Assembly: GCA_964539825.1 (NCBI GenBank)
Contig: CAZIKF010000002.1
Span: 217,400 to 281,399, forward strand
Reading direction: 5' to 3'
DNA: 64,000 nucleotides
Origin: CAZIKF01 sp964539825
GTDB lineage: Bacteria > Muiribacteriota > UBA6191
Positions 36,265-44,368 of this stretch are shown one piece after another. The notes beneath the pieces are model-generated. The model searched no databases, was not told where the DNA came from, and saw only the letters and a list, made by a program, of their open reading frames with translations. The stretch's first letter is position 1, and each line of letters opens with the position of its first letter. A program made the translations under genes and the position numbers.

Positions 36265-36942
36265 GTGCGCCAGCTGAAAGTCTTATATAACGATCTTGTT
36301 CCCTACGATGAAGCCCTATCAAAACAAGTTGAACTCCTGGAAAAAAAGAGAAAAGATCCAAACCTTCCAGATATCCTCTGGCTGCTTTCCCACCCTGAAG
36401 TGATCACCTTTGGAGCCCGCCGCAGTTCCGAGGCAAACCTGCTCCAGGAAACCTCAATCCCCATTCATAAAATTAGTCGCGGCGGAGACATCACCTACCA
36501 TGATCCAGGGCAAGTCACGGGTTACCTGATTTTCTCACTGAATGAGGACGAGAGAGATCTCAAAAGGTTTTTGCACCTCATTGAAGAATCAGTCATCCAT
36601 ACGATCCAAGACATCTTTAAAATGGCCACGACCGGCTCCACTGAGAAATCTGACCCAGTTTTTCATCGAGTTGAAGGAAAGACGGGAGTATTTTGCAGCG
36701 AGAAGAAAATCTGCTCTATCGGTATTGCATGCCGACATTGGATCACTTTCCATGGATTCTCGCTGAACTTCCACTCTAAGCTGGAGAACTTCGCGATTAT
36801 GAATCCTTGCGGCCTGAAGTCGTCTCTGATGGGGAACCTGGATGACTTAACGCCCGTGAAGAAAGGAACTTTCCTTAAAAAATACCCGGAAACATGCGCG
36901 CATATCTTTTCCAGAGAACTTTCGGAACTGAGTAATGTTTGA
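36265..36942 (+). CDS. lipB: Octanoyl-[ACP]:protein octanoyltransferase LipB
   Basis: Transfers octanoate from acyl carrier protein to the E2 lipoyl domain, the step before LipA. Recognisable features are YDEALSKQVELLEKKR, HPEVITFGARR, SRGGDITYHDPGQVTGYLI, the catalytic-type lysine in KKICSIGIACR, and the nucleophilic Cys in NPCGL. I chose GTG 36265 (VRQLKVLYNDLVPYD), which fits family length. A GTG at 36232 would overlap lpdA by 29 bases. The usual H-G-P-G of the TYHGPGQ motif is H-D-P-G here. Confidence 0.85.
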   Translation: MRQLKVLYNDLVPYDEALSKQVELLEKKRKDPNLPDILWLLSHPEVITFGARRSSEANLLQETSIPIHKISRGGDITYHDPGQVTGYLIFSLNEDERDLKRFLHLIEESVIHTIQDIFKMATTGSTEKSDPVFHRVEGKTGVFCSEKKICSIGIACRHWITFHGFSLNFHSKLENFAIMNPCGLKSSLMGNLDDLTPVKKGTFLKKYPETCAHIFSRELSELSNV

Positions 36943-36951
36943 GATAATTAA

Positions 36952-36996
36952 GCCTCGTCATCCCATGGCTGTACCCTGGGATCCACAATGACAAGC
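36952..36996. repeat. Short intergenic palindrome of the GTCATCCC type
   Basis: ATCCCA and TGGGAT (within 36959-36982) pair around an 11-base loop, and GTCATC at the left is mirrored by CAATGAC at the right. It resembles the small GTCATCC...GGGATGAC intergenic repeats seen again near 40.95 and 54.3 kb. It could end the lipB transcript, but no T-run follows. Confidence 0.45.
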
Positions 36997-37004
36997 CAAC
37001 GCAT

Positions 37005-39281
37005 ATGAATCGAATCTTAATTTTTGCTTTTTTACTTTTTTCCAACTCCACCCATAGCGGACATCTAGAAAATTTTTCGGGTACTACTCTCTACCAGTAC
37101 TTCTTTGAGCATCCGGCTGATAAGAAAGAAACGATCCCGATTTTCCTGGATTTGATCGAACGAAATGCCAGCCTGCGAAACAAAGTGCGATTACATGCCG
37201 GGGCAGAAAACAATAATGAAAGAGTGCTGATCAAATTCTCCCTGGAGATCATGGATCCCGCCCTCGTTCCACAGGTGGAAGAATACCTGGGAAAGCTTGA
37301 TCTGCGCATGGGAGCAATTCGATCCTCTGTGGTTCAGGTTCAATATGCCAATGCCTATGATGTAGCGCTTCAGCTCCAGAAGATATTTGGCCTGGTAGAG
37401 GAGAAATACTCACCGAAAGGGAAAATAGTTGGGGCCGTGGACTATAAGAAAGAAATCCGGATCGTAGCAAATCCCTCTATGAACTCCGTACTCCTTGACG
37501 GTCTCTATCACAAGGTTCTCAAGGCTGAAAAACTCATCCGAGAAATGGACACCAGAACTCCCCAGGTATTGGTGGAAGTCCTGATCACGGAGGTTACTTT
37601 GAACAACGATTACGATCTGGGCATTGAATGGAACTCCAAAGGGAATGGACCGGGAGGAGGGGGAGTAGAAAATGAGGCGAAAGTAGACTTCGGCACCATC
37701 AATAAGGGCTCAGACAGTCAGGCAGACTTCAATTTACAAAACCTACAGGGACTTAAGTTCTCCATTCTCAACCAGGGCAATTTCGAGTTTTTTCTTAACA
37801 GTGTTGAACAGCTCAATAGTATTAAAGTCATTTCCAGACCAAAGATTTTGACGGCAAACAACAGACCGGCGGAGTTTAAGGCGACTCAGAGAAACCCGAT
37901 TCTTAAATCTACAAACGCCGATGGAGTTGTGGAAAGTACGGTGGAATATATCGACATTGGAGTAACCCTCCAGGTCACCCCAAGAATCAATCGAGATAAT
38001 TACATAAGTCTGGGGATCAGGCAGACCATTCAGGAAATTCTCGGATTTGACAGGAACGCACTCAATTCACCTGTATTTTCAGAAAGAATGGTCAACTCAG
38101 ATATCTTAGTCAAGGACAACCATACTCTTGTGCTCGGCGGAATAATTTCCAGCTCAGAATCAAGGCGCGATAGCAGAATTCCTATTCTTTCAAAAATTCC
38201 CTTCATTAAACACTGGTTCCACCGTAAGGTCAGGGACTCTACAAACACCGAAATGCTGATCTTCCTCACTCCTCATATCATTCGAGACTACAATACCGCG
38301 GATGATTTCACTAAACTCCAGGCCGATGAACATAGATCACAAGAGAGCATCATCAGTTTCATGGATCGTAACAAGGTATTCTCCGACCAAAGTGGGGATG
38401 GCATTTCCATGATTGGTACCGTGGCCCACGTGAATACCAACAATTCAACTGTTCTAATCAATGCGGTGGATGATGATCGTATTGAACTCGGTGAGAGTTA
38501 CCAGGTAGTGCGGATTCGAAAGGAACTCATCGATAAAATTACCCATCAACTTATGGGTCATGATTACGAAACCATAGGGCACATCAATATTCTTGGGAAA
38601 CAAAGTGAAGGACTATTTTTTGCTAAAGTTCAAGATCCTACGAATCCAGGAGATATCCTGGTGGGAGACCGTATACGAAAATCCAGTTCCACATTTTTTC
38701 TCTCCAAAGGTGAAACTAAAATAACCAAGGTATATGCCCGTACTCGCATTCAGAATCCAAAAGATCCAATCGCTTCTGTAGAAGTTCGCTTCGATGGAAT
38801 CAATATTCACGATGAGCCTCTCGAAGAATTCACGCTTTCAGATGGAGTCTTTACCAAAGACACGCAGTTTTTTAATCCCCAAACAAATGAAATACTCCAT
38901 GCTGAAATTATCGATCAGCACAAGATGAAATTGGGAGATTCTCATAAAACAAAAGGTGATCCTGATCCGCCTGTGCGATATACCTTTCGGGCAGATTTGA
39001 AAGAACCGATCCCGCCCGGAAAGCCCTTTTCTATCCTCTACCGTACAGAGCTACCCAAGCATTGGCTTAAGATGATGCAGAGGCGTAAAAAGTTCATCCT
39101 CAATAGCAGTAACAATATCGATTCCATTTACGATTTGGAATATCCCATCGGATTTCCCATCCAGAAGACGGAACCGGAACCAGTGCACACTTTTGAGCGC
39201 GATGGTTACACCGTGATGCGCTATTTCAAGCCTAAAGAGAAATTTCAAATGAAGGTAGAGCACTATTACAATGAAAATTAG
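37005..39281 (+). CDS. Secretin (GspD/PilQ superfamily) with long C-terminal extension
   Basis: Outer-membrane secretin with signal peptide (about 1-18). A short secretin N-domain (VQVQYANAYDVALQLQKIFG, about 105-125) precedes the secretin core with RTPQVLVEVLITEVTLN, VISRPKILTANNRPAEF, DIGVTLQVTPRI and the signature LVLGGIISSSESRRDSRIPI...EMLIFLTPHII ending near 435. About 320 C-terminal residues follow that are not part of the usual secretin fold. No inner-membrane or pseudopilin gene is nearby, so type II, IV-pilus or other use cannot be decided. Confidence 0.87.
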   Translation: MNRILIFAFLLFSNSTHSGHLENFSGTTLYQYFFEHPADKKETIPIFLDLIERNASLRNKVRLHAGAENNNERVLIKFSLEIMDPALVPQVEEYLGKLDLRMGAIRSSVVQVQYANAYDVALQLQKIFGLVEEKYSPKGKIVGAVDYKKEIRIVANPSMNSVLLDGLYHKVLKAEKLIREMDTRTPQVLVEVLITEVTLNNDYDLGIEWNSKGNGPGGGGVENEAKVDFGTINKGSDSQADFNLQNLQGLKFSILNQGNFEFFLNSVEQLNSIKVISRPKILTANNRPAEFKATQRNPILKSTNADGVVESTVEYIDIGVTLQVTPRINRDNYISLGIRQTIQEILGFDRNALNSPVFSERMVNSDILVKDNHTLVLGGIISSSESRRDSRIPILSKIPFIKHWFHRKVRDSTNTEMLIFLTPHIIRDYNTADDFTKLQADEHRSQESIISFMDRNKVFSDQSGDGISMIGTVAHVNTNNSTVLINAVDDDRIELGESYQVVRIRKELIDKITHQLMGHDYETIGHINILGKQSEGLFFAKVQDPTNPGDILVGDRIRKSSSTFFLSKGETKITKVYARTRIQNPKDPIASVEVRFDGINIHDEPLEEFTLSDGVFTKDTQFFNPQTNEILHAEIIDQHKMKLGDSHKTKGDPDPPVRYTFRADLKEPIPPGKPFSILYRTELPKHWLKMMQRRKKFILNSSNNIDSIYDLEYPIGFPIQKTEPEPVHTFERDGYTVMRYFKPKEKFQMKVEHYYNEN

Positions 39282-39427
39282 TCTCTTGAGCGGAGTCTAG
39301 AGCGAAGAGGTAATCTCCATTTTCTAAGTTGCCCGATTTGACGCACTGTGCTATCTTTCGGCCTCGATTTTTGGGGCAATAAGCCCCCAGTTCAGTTTAA
39401 GAATCTGGTCTACGGAAGGAAAAAATT

Positions 39428-40915
39428 ATGAGTTCAGCAGCCAGGGAACATTGGGGATCAAGACTCGCCTTTATTTTAGCCGCCACCGGTTCTGCCGTCG
39501 GACTGGGAAACATTTGGAAATTTCCCTACATCGCACATCAAAACGGAGGAGGAAAATTCGTTCTTCTGTACCTGGTCTGTATCGCGGCAGTGGGGCTACC
39601 CATTTTGGTCGCGGAAATGATGGTCGGCCGCGCTACCCAAAAAAGCCCCGTAGCCGCCGTAGAAGAACTCTCCGGCAAAAACTCAATCTGGAAGGTACTG
39701 GGATTCATGGGAGTGGCTGCCGCCTTTGTGATCCTCTCTTTTTATTCCGTGGTGGCCGGTTGGGTGATGCACTATATTTTCCTTGCGGCGAAAAATACTT
39801 TCGCTGGTATGCAGCCTGCTGATTATGGAGCCATGTTCGGCTCAATCTATGCGAGCCCCTGGCTCAACCTCTTCTGGTCTACTGCCTTTATGGCTGTGAC
39901 GATTTGGATTGTTCACTTTGGGGTAGCGGGTGGAATTGAAAAATGTGCCAAAATCCTGATGCCGGTTCTTATGCTGCTTCTGGTAGGAATCCTGATCCGC
40001 TGCCTGTTTTTACCAAATGATGGTTTTTCACAGGCCTGGAATTTTCTCTTTTCGACGTCGGGTGAATTGCATGGAGAAGCCATGCTCGAAGCCCTGGGAC
40101 ATTCCTTCTTCACGCTCAGTCTGGGAATGGGAGCCATGCTCACTTATGGTTCTTATCTAGACCGCAGTACCAATCTCTTCTCAGCGGCCTTCTGGGTAGC
40201 CTTTTTCGATACCATAATCGCAATCGTAGCCTCCCTGATTATCATGTCCATCATGTTCGCTTACGGCGGTGAGGTCAGTAAGAGCGTGGGCTTAGTTTTC
40301 ATGTCCCTTCCCCAGGAGATCGTGAAGATGCCCGGCGGCTATATCATCAATCTCTCTTTCTTCATCCTTCTATTCTTCGCAGCCCTAACATCAGCGATCT
40401 CCTTGCTGGAAGTAGCCGTTGCCTACCTGATTGACAAAGGATGGACCCGGGAGAAATCGACCTGGACGATGGGAATTGCCATCTGGCTGGTAGCCATCCC
40501 TTCGGCCCTCTCGGGCTCAGCGGGCTGGCAAAAAATCTTTAAGGATTTCACCTTCTTTGATGTTGTTGGAAAAACAACCTTCTTCGATAAAATGGACTAC
40601 CTGGCCTCCAACTGGATGCTACCAATAGGCGGCCTCTTAATTGCTCTCTACGTGGGATACGCCCTTACCTCCAAATTTACTAAGGAGGAGTTTTTTACTG
40701 GATTTCAATCCCTGGGAAAATTCTTCCACGGCCCCTGGGTAATCTTCACGCGGTTCGTCGCACCAGCAGTAATTCTGGTTATTATCGCAGTTGAGACTGA
40801 AGGAGCCTTCGGCAGCACCCACCTCAAGAAAGCAGTAAATGACTTCTTCGACGGAATGTTCGGCGCAGAGAAAACAAAGACAGAACAGACTACTCCGCCG
40901 ACCAGCGGAAAATAG
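39428..40915 (+). CDS. Sodium-dependent symporter, NSS (SNF) family
   Basis: Inner-membrane Na+-coupled transporter of the LeuT fold, usually for amino acids. The N-terminal Na+-site signature GSAVGLGNIWKFPYIAHQNG followed by GGKFVLLYL lies near residues 20-50. About 12 hydrophobic segments follow over 495 residues, including the TM8 region LSFFILLFFAALTSAISLLE. AAGGAAAAAATT precedes the ATG. No neighbouring metabolic gene reveals the substrate. Confidence 0.93.
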   Translation: MSSAAREHWGSRLAFILAATGSAVGLGNIWKFPYIAHQNGGGKFVLLYLVCIAAVGLPILVAEMMVGRATQKSPVAAVEELSGKNSIWKVLGFMGVAAAFVILSFYSVVAGWVMHYIFLAAKNTFAGMQPADYGAMFGSIYASPWLNLFWSTAFMAVTIWIVHFGVAGGIEKCAKILMPVLMLLLVGILIRCLFLPNDGFSQAWNFLFSTSGELHGEAMLEALGHSFFTLSLGMGAMLTYGSYLDRSTNLFSAAFWVAFFDTIIAIVASLIIMSIMFAYGGEVSKSVGLVFMSLPQEIVKMPGGYIINLSFFILLFFAALTSAISLLEVAVAYLIDKGWTREKSTWTMGIAIWLVAIPSALSGSAGWQKIFKDFTFFDVVGKTTFFDKMDYLASNWMLPIGGLLIALYVGYALTSKFTKEEFFTGFQSLGKFFHGPWVIFTRFVAPAVILVIIAVETEGAFGSTHLKKAVNDFFDGMFGAEKTKTEQTTPPTSGK

Positions 40916-40950
40916 AGATTTGAAGAGGTAGAGGGGAAAAGAGTAGTCTT

Positions 40951-41045
40951 CGGACTTACCCCGGAGATCCCTGTCATCCTCGTGCCCCGACACGGGGAGC
41001 CAAGCTATCCCTTACATGGATCTCCGGGTCAAGCCCGAAGATGAC
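40951..41045. repeat. Palindromic intergenic repeat (CCGGAGATCC type)
   Basis: TTCGGACTTACCCCGGAGATCC (about 40950-40971) is complementary with few mismatches to GGATCTCCGGGTCAAGCCCGAA (about 41023-41044). It encloses CCCCGACACGGGG, a short inner hairpin. It lies after the symporter stop and could act as a transcript-end structure. The same GTCATCC..GGGTC..CCCGA pattern recurs near 54320. Confidence 0.6.
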
Positions 41046-41083
41046 GGAAGCCTGAATCCAGACGACTCATTATTGACAAACAA

Positions 41084-41248
41084 CGTGAGGCGAGAGCCGC
41101 AAGTTTTTGATATATAGAGTGGTCAGGAGCAAGCATGGTGGTGGTTCGTGACGACGGGCGATGCATCGCATCGTTCTAGGAGGGAACTACCAGCAGGCGA
41201 AGTTCATGGACGCTCTATATGTCAAAAACTTGCGGTTTTCGCCTCAAC
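41084..41248 (+). repeat. Hairpin element D of the GCATCGY-loop family
   Basis: Arms 41084-41121 and 41211-41248 are inverted copies with a few differences. The core has stem GGTGGTTC/GAACTACC (41140-41147, 41184-41191) and apical stem CGAT/ATCG (41159-41162, 41170-41173) with loop GCATCGC (41163-41169), then TTCTAGGAGG (41174-41183). The right arm encodes the last 11 codons and stop of the minus-strand gene starting at 41760. The core matches element B closely; the arms do not. Confidence 0.87.
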
Positions 41249-41760
41249 ATATTACAAACTCCGCTACCCTCAGCATCCTTTTCGGTCATCCAGCCATCCT
41301 TGATCAAAACGCTGGCTCCTCCGAGGGTTCCGTGGTTATGGCACCACAGGTTTCCCTTTCTGTCGGATCTGTAATTATCCCCAAATTTACAACCGGGGTC
41401 ACTAGGTACGGCGGGTAAATATCCCTTTTCAACCAGAATCTTGATCTCTCCCTTTCCAAAAAGAGTGATCTTCTTATTCTGCCCCTTTTCGTAATTCTCC
41501 ATAGCCTTCAGGATGTGGCGCTGGATCGCGAAACATTGGAGGCGCTCCTTAAGTTCCTGGTTTCGGGATCGAAGCCTCTCAATGGCCGTTTTGATGGAAC
41601 TGAGGGATGTATCCACATCAATCTCTTCTTCGCTAGACTCACCCGGGTTAAAGGGATTGGAAAATTTCAAATCTCCAAAGAGATTATCAAAGGGATTAGA
41701 AAAAGACGTGACGCAAAAAAGAAGGGCAATTACGCCGTAACGAATGATTTTTGACCTCAT
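41215..41760 (-). CDS. Secreted hypothetical protein with pilin-like C-terminal motif
   Basis: A 181-residue protein with an N-terminal hydrophobic signal (IIRYGVIALLFCVTSFS). An acidic segment follows, then a helical region (LSSIKTAIERLRSRNQELKERL) that may be a coiled coil. The part YLPAVPSDPGCKFGDNYRSD followed by RKGNLWCHNHG recalls the C-terminal CxxGxYxxxxxGxxxCxxHG element of competence and type II pseudopilins, but there is no prepilin cleavage site. The start at 41760 has AAGGA upstream. The last 11 codons lie in the arm of hairpin element D. Confidence 0.6.
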   Translation of the reverse strand: MRSKIIRYGVIALLFCVTSFSNPFDNLFGDLKFSNPFNPGESSEEEIDVDTSLSSIKTAIERLRSRNQELKERLQCFAIQRHILKAMENYEKGQNKKITLFGKGEIKILVEKGYLPAVPSDPGCKFGDNYRSDRKGNLWCHNHGTLGGASVLIKDGWMTEKDAEGSGVCNMLRRKPQVFDI

Positions 41761-41869
41761 AGAAACCAATCCTTCTTTTATCTATACGAAAGAAAAGGAA
41801 GATAGGTTGCATTAAGGATTCCAAGAATCCTCTCCACTGGTTACAATAACCTTAAACAATGAGGTGAAA

Positions 41870-42076
41870 ATGACAGATAAAAATCAAAAGTCAGAGCCGG
41901 TGGCAGAGACTCCCCAGGAAATTGAGCTAAAGTCAGAAGGTAAAGAGCCAATCCCTAAATCACGCCTTGAACTAATGGAGGAAAAGGCTCAAAAAGAAGC
42001 GCAAGAAAAATACGAGGAGCGCAATAGCCTGGAAGATCACCGGGATCTACTTAAAAACCGGGCTTATACACCTTAA
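41870..42076 (+). CDS. Small charged hypothetical protein
   Basis: A 68-residue, very Glu/Lys-rich and probably mostly helical or disordered cytoplasmic protein (LELMEEKAQKEAQEKYEERN). GAGG lies five bases before the ATG at 41870; a GTG two codons upstream would use no better site. No family is recognised. It is flanked by genes for secreted proteins on the other strand. Confidence 0.5.
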   Translation: MTDKNQKSEPVAETPQEIELKSEGKEPIPKSRLELMEEKAQKEAQEKYEERNSLEDHRDLLKNRAYTP

Positions 42077-42127
42077 TCGCTTATATTAGTCCTACAAGTC
42101 TCTTGATAAAACTCGCTAACTCTACGG

Positions 42128-43213
42128 TTATGGGGGACCTACAAGGTGGCTCCCAGCTGTCGTTACTAACGTACGGAACTTACTTGGATTATCTATGAGA
42201 TCCTGCAGTTCAGCATCTGTCTTAGTCCTTGTTAACTGAATTTCTACTAACCCCGCTGCACCCGTAGCGTTCATAGAGCTTGCCACTGAATTAAGCGTGA
42301 TTTTAGCATCGCTTAGTAAGTCCTGTCGCTTCTTTTCAGCTTCCTCAGCGGCAGTCGCTGCCTGCTCCCTAACCTTCGCCGCTACCTCTGTAGGATTGTT
42401 TCCCAGGTAATTACCATCCTCATCGTAATATGCTCCTCCTCTATTCTCAATACTAAGTTCAGGATCATTCAGAAATTCTTCATCAGAAGCCCTGGCTAGT
42501 CCTTGAGAACGAGCACTCTCAACGGCATCCACGCCCCCTAACTGCTCCTCGCTTTTTGTCTGATCCCCCATGGTCCATTTAAATTTTCCAGTGCCCTTAC
42601 CTTCATCATCTTTAATTTCAGTTCGCTGACATTCATCGGGCTTTGCGCTACATGCTTCAATAAAGTCTTCATTTTGTTTTTTTTCTTCAGTTTCGGCGGC
42701 CTTAGCTCTTTCAGCCCCGATTTTTTCCATTTGCCCACCGGCAGTCTGCATTAAACCACCCACGGCACCCAGCATCTTATTGGTCATCTGGCGCTCAGCA
42801 GCTAAGGCCTCTGCAGCTTTTTCGTTAGTCAATCCGGCGCGCTTGGCAGCCATAGTCATATTGAATTGAAACTGTTGTCCCCGCTGTGCCCAATAGCCTG
42901 GGTTTTTGTAGGGATCAACAATGGGATATCCCTGGTTAGGAGTTCCCAGGTTCTGCACTGGATTTGTGTAAAGGCCCTTGGTCTGCCCCTGGCCAGTGGC
43001 AAAGTTCTCTTGACTGGTGACCTTTCCAAGCTGTTGATCAAGCTGCTGCTGTTTTTCGTCGGATTTATTCTTATCTTGCTGAGCTTGCTGAACGCCCTTT
43101 AGAGACGTCGCTATACCCGTCAAAGCACCAGCCCAATCACTGCCCCCGGTTCCAAAAACATTGTGGATTATAAAGAGGGTCAAGATGAAACCTGACCATA
43201 CTTTCTGCCTCAT
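42128..43213 (-). CDS. Secreted Gln/Ala/Glu-rich hypothetical protein
   Basis: A 361-residue protein with a clear signal peptide (QKVWSGFILTLFIIHNVFG). The mature part has a Gln/Lys-rich segment (QQAQQDKNKSDEKQQQLDQQ), long Ala/Glu/Lys helices (about 125-180 and 285-315) and a short region with two cysteines (EACSAKPDEC). I recognise no domain. GGAGG seven bases before the ATG at 43213 fixes the start. It is followed in the same direction, upstream, by another secreted protein gene at 43308, so they may form a unit. Confidence 0.65.
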   Translation of the reverse strand: MRQKVWSGFILTLFIIHNVFGTGGSDWAGALTGIATSLKGVQQAQQDKNKSDEKQQQLDQQLGKVTSQENFATGQGQTKGLYTNPVQNLGTPNQGYPIVDPYKNPGYWAQRGQQFQFNMTMAAKRAGLTNEKAAEALAAERQMTNKMLGAVGGLMQTAGGQMEKIGAERAKAAETEEKKQNEDFIEACSAKPDECQRTEIKDDEGKGTGKFKWTMGDQTKSEEQLGGVDAVESARSQGLARASDEEFLNDPELSIENRGGAYYDEDGNYLGNNPTEVAAKVREQAATAAEEAEKKRQDLLSDAKITLNSVASSMNATGAAGLVEIQLTRTKTDAELQDLIDNPSKFRTLVTTAGSHLVGPP

Positions 43214-43307
43214 GACAAACCTCCAGGTAGAGCAATTCATGAAAGGGAGCCTATATCCCCATTAGAATCAATCTTAAAACACTTGTAAAATCTGTCAATA
43301 GACTCAG

Positions 43308-43868
43308 CTAAATATCTTTTCTTAACTCTAGTGCTCTTCTTTTCTGTTCTTCTCTTTTTCTATTCATTTCAAGCTCTTCATCATCTTGGATTTTTCTTAA
43401 TACGGCCCAACTGGAATAAAGCACTTTCACAGCTGGGGGTTGCTTAATAAAGGCAATCGCCGTCTTATTGTCCTGTACAAACCGCCAAAGCCAGGTAGGT
43501 GATTTATCCTTGGTTTTAGCAAACCTTACACCATACTTTTGTATGAAACCCCGGTACAGTGTATTTGTGAAGGAACTTTTCATTTCTTCAGTAAGCTGAC
43601 CACCCCCAACTGGAACAGGCATTATGAATAACTCGGTTTGTTTCAATCCATGTTGCTCATTAAGTACAAATTTTACTGTGGCCTTATACCCACCCACTGA
43701 GGTATGACACACGGGCATCTCTGATGGCTTTTCCGGTTCATTACAATTCAGCTTCATTTTCTTGATTTCCTGCAGTACTTCTGCCTTTGAGAGCCCCCAA
43801 TCAAAAGTTTTCCAGCCCGCCGCCATGCTTTGATTCGCGATGGTGAACAAAATAAGAAATCGAAACAT
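43308..43868 (-). CDS. Secreted hypothetical protein
   Basis: A 186-residue protein with signal peptide (FRFLILFTIANQSMA, cleavage near 16). It begins its mature part with GWKTFDWGLSKAEVLQEIKK, a pattern seen in small periplasmic proteins that start with W..GMS..EV. Three cysteines are present (NCNEPEK, PVCHTS). A highly charged C-terminal helix (EELEMNRKREEQKRRALEL) closes it. The start at 43868 is supported by AAGGGGA upstream. Function is unknown. Confidence 0.62.
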   Translation of the reverse strand: MFRFLILFTIANQSMAAGWKTFDWGLSKAEVLQEIKKMKLNCNEPEKPSEMPVCHTSVGGYKATVKFVLNEQHGLKQTELFIMPVPVGGGQLTEEMKSSFTNTLYRGFIQKYGVRFAKTKDKSPTWLWRFVQDNKTAIAFIKQPPAVKVLYSSWAVLRKIQDDEELEMNRKREEQKRRALELRKDI

Positions 43869-44080
43869 AAAGTGTCCCCTTCCAATCCCCTTTTCCAAAG
43901 CCCATGAATAGACTTAAGGGCATTTGATTGGTTAAAACATAGTACCAAATATCTATTTCACCATCGTGGACTTGATTCCGAATAGGGGGAAAAGCTACGG
44001 TAAGTAATTTCCACCGAGAGCTTAAAACCTGAGAGTTTTCTCAAAATCGATCCCCCTATTTATCTGCATTAAGAAGAAAG

Positions 44081-44121
44081 TACTTACAAAAGTATGTAAA
44101 TATCTGCTATTTTTGTAAGTA
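44081..44121. promoter_or_regulatory. 11-bp perfect inverted repeat, possible operator
   Basis: TACTTACAAAA (44081-44091) and TTTTGTAAGTA (44111-44121) are perfectly complementary with 19 bases between, and the related AAAGTATGTAAATA lies inside. The region separates divergent genes (43868 minus, 44123 plus), so it may be a repressor site or a hairpin in the leader of either. No regulator gene is adjacent. Confidence 0.4.
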
Positions 44122-44122
44122 T

Positions 44123-44368
44123 ATGCATGTTAATGTCAATCAATATCAGCATATCAATCGCCAGAGTAAGGTTGAGAAGAAGCAAAGAAAGAGAGCTTCT
44201 AGTGCTGGAGCAGTTCTAGAAAACAAGTCCTCAGAACGGATCCTAAAGAGAGACTATGTGATTCTTGAAGGGAACGAAGAAGAGAGGGCTGAACAGCTAG
44301 AAACACTGGCAGGAAGAATTCTCAGAGGACGTGCTCCCCTTGGTCATTTTTTAGACCTTCGGGTTTGA
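44123..44368 (+). CDS. Small basic hypothetical protein
   Basis: An 81-residue open frame, Lys/Arg/Glu-rich (KVEKKQRKRASSAG then ERAEQLETLAGRILRG), without signal peptide. It starts right after the inverted repeat at 44081-44121 and no good ribosome binding site is seen. Its last 47 bases overlap the end of the convergent phosphatase gene. The composition looks protein-like, but the call is tentative. Confidence 0.4.
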   Translation: MHVNVNQYQHINRQSKVEKKQRKRASSAGAVLENKSSERILKRDYVILEGNEEERAEQLETLAGRILRGRAPLGHFLDLRV

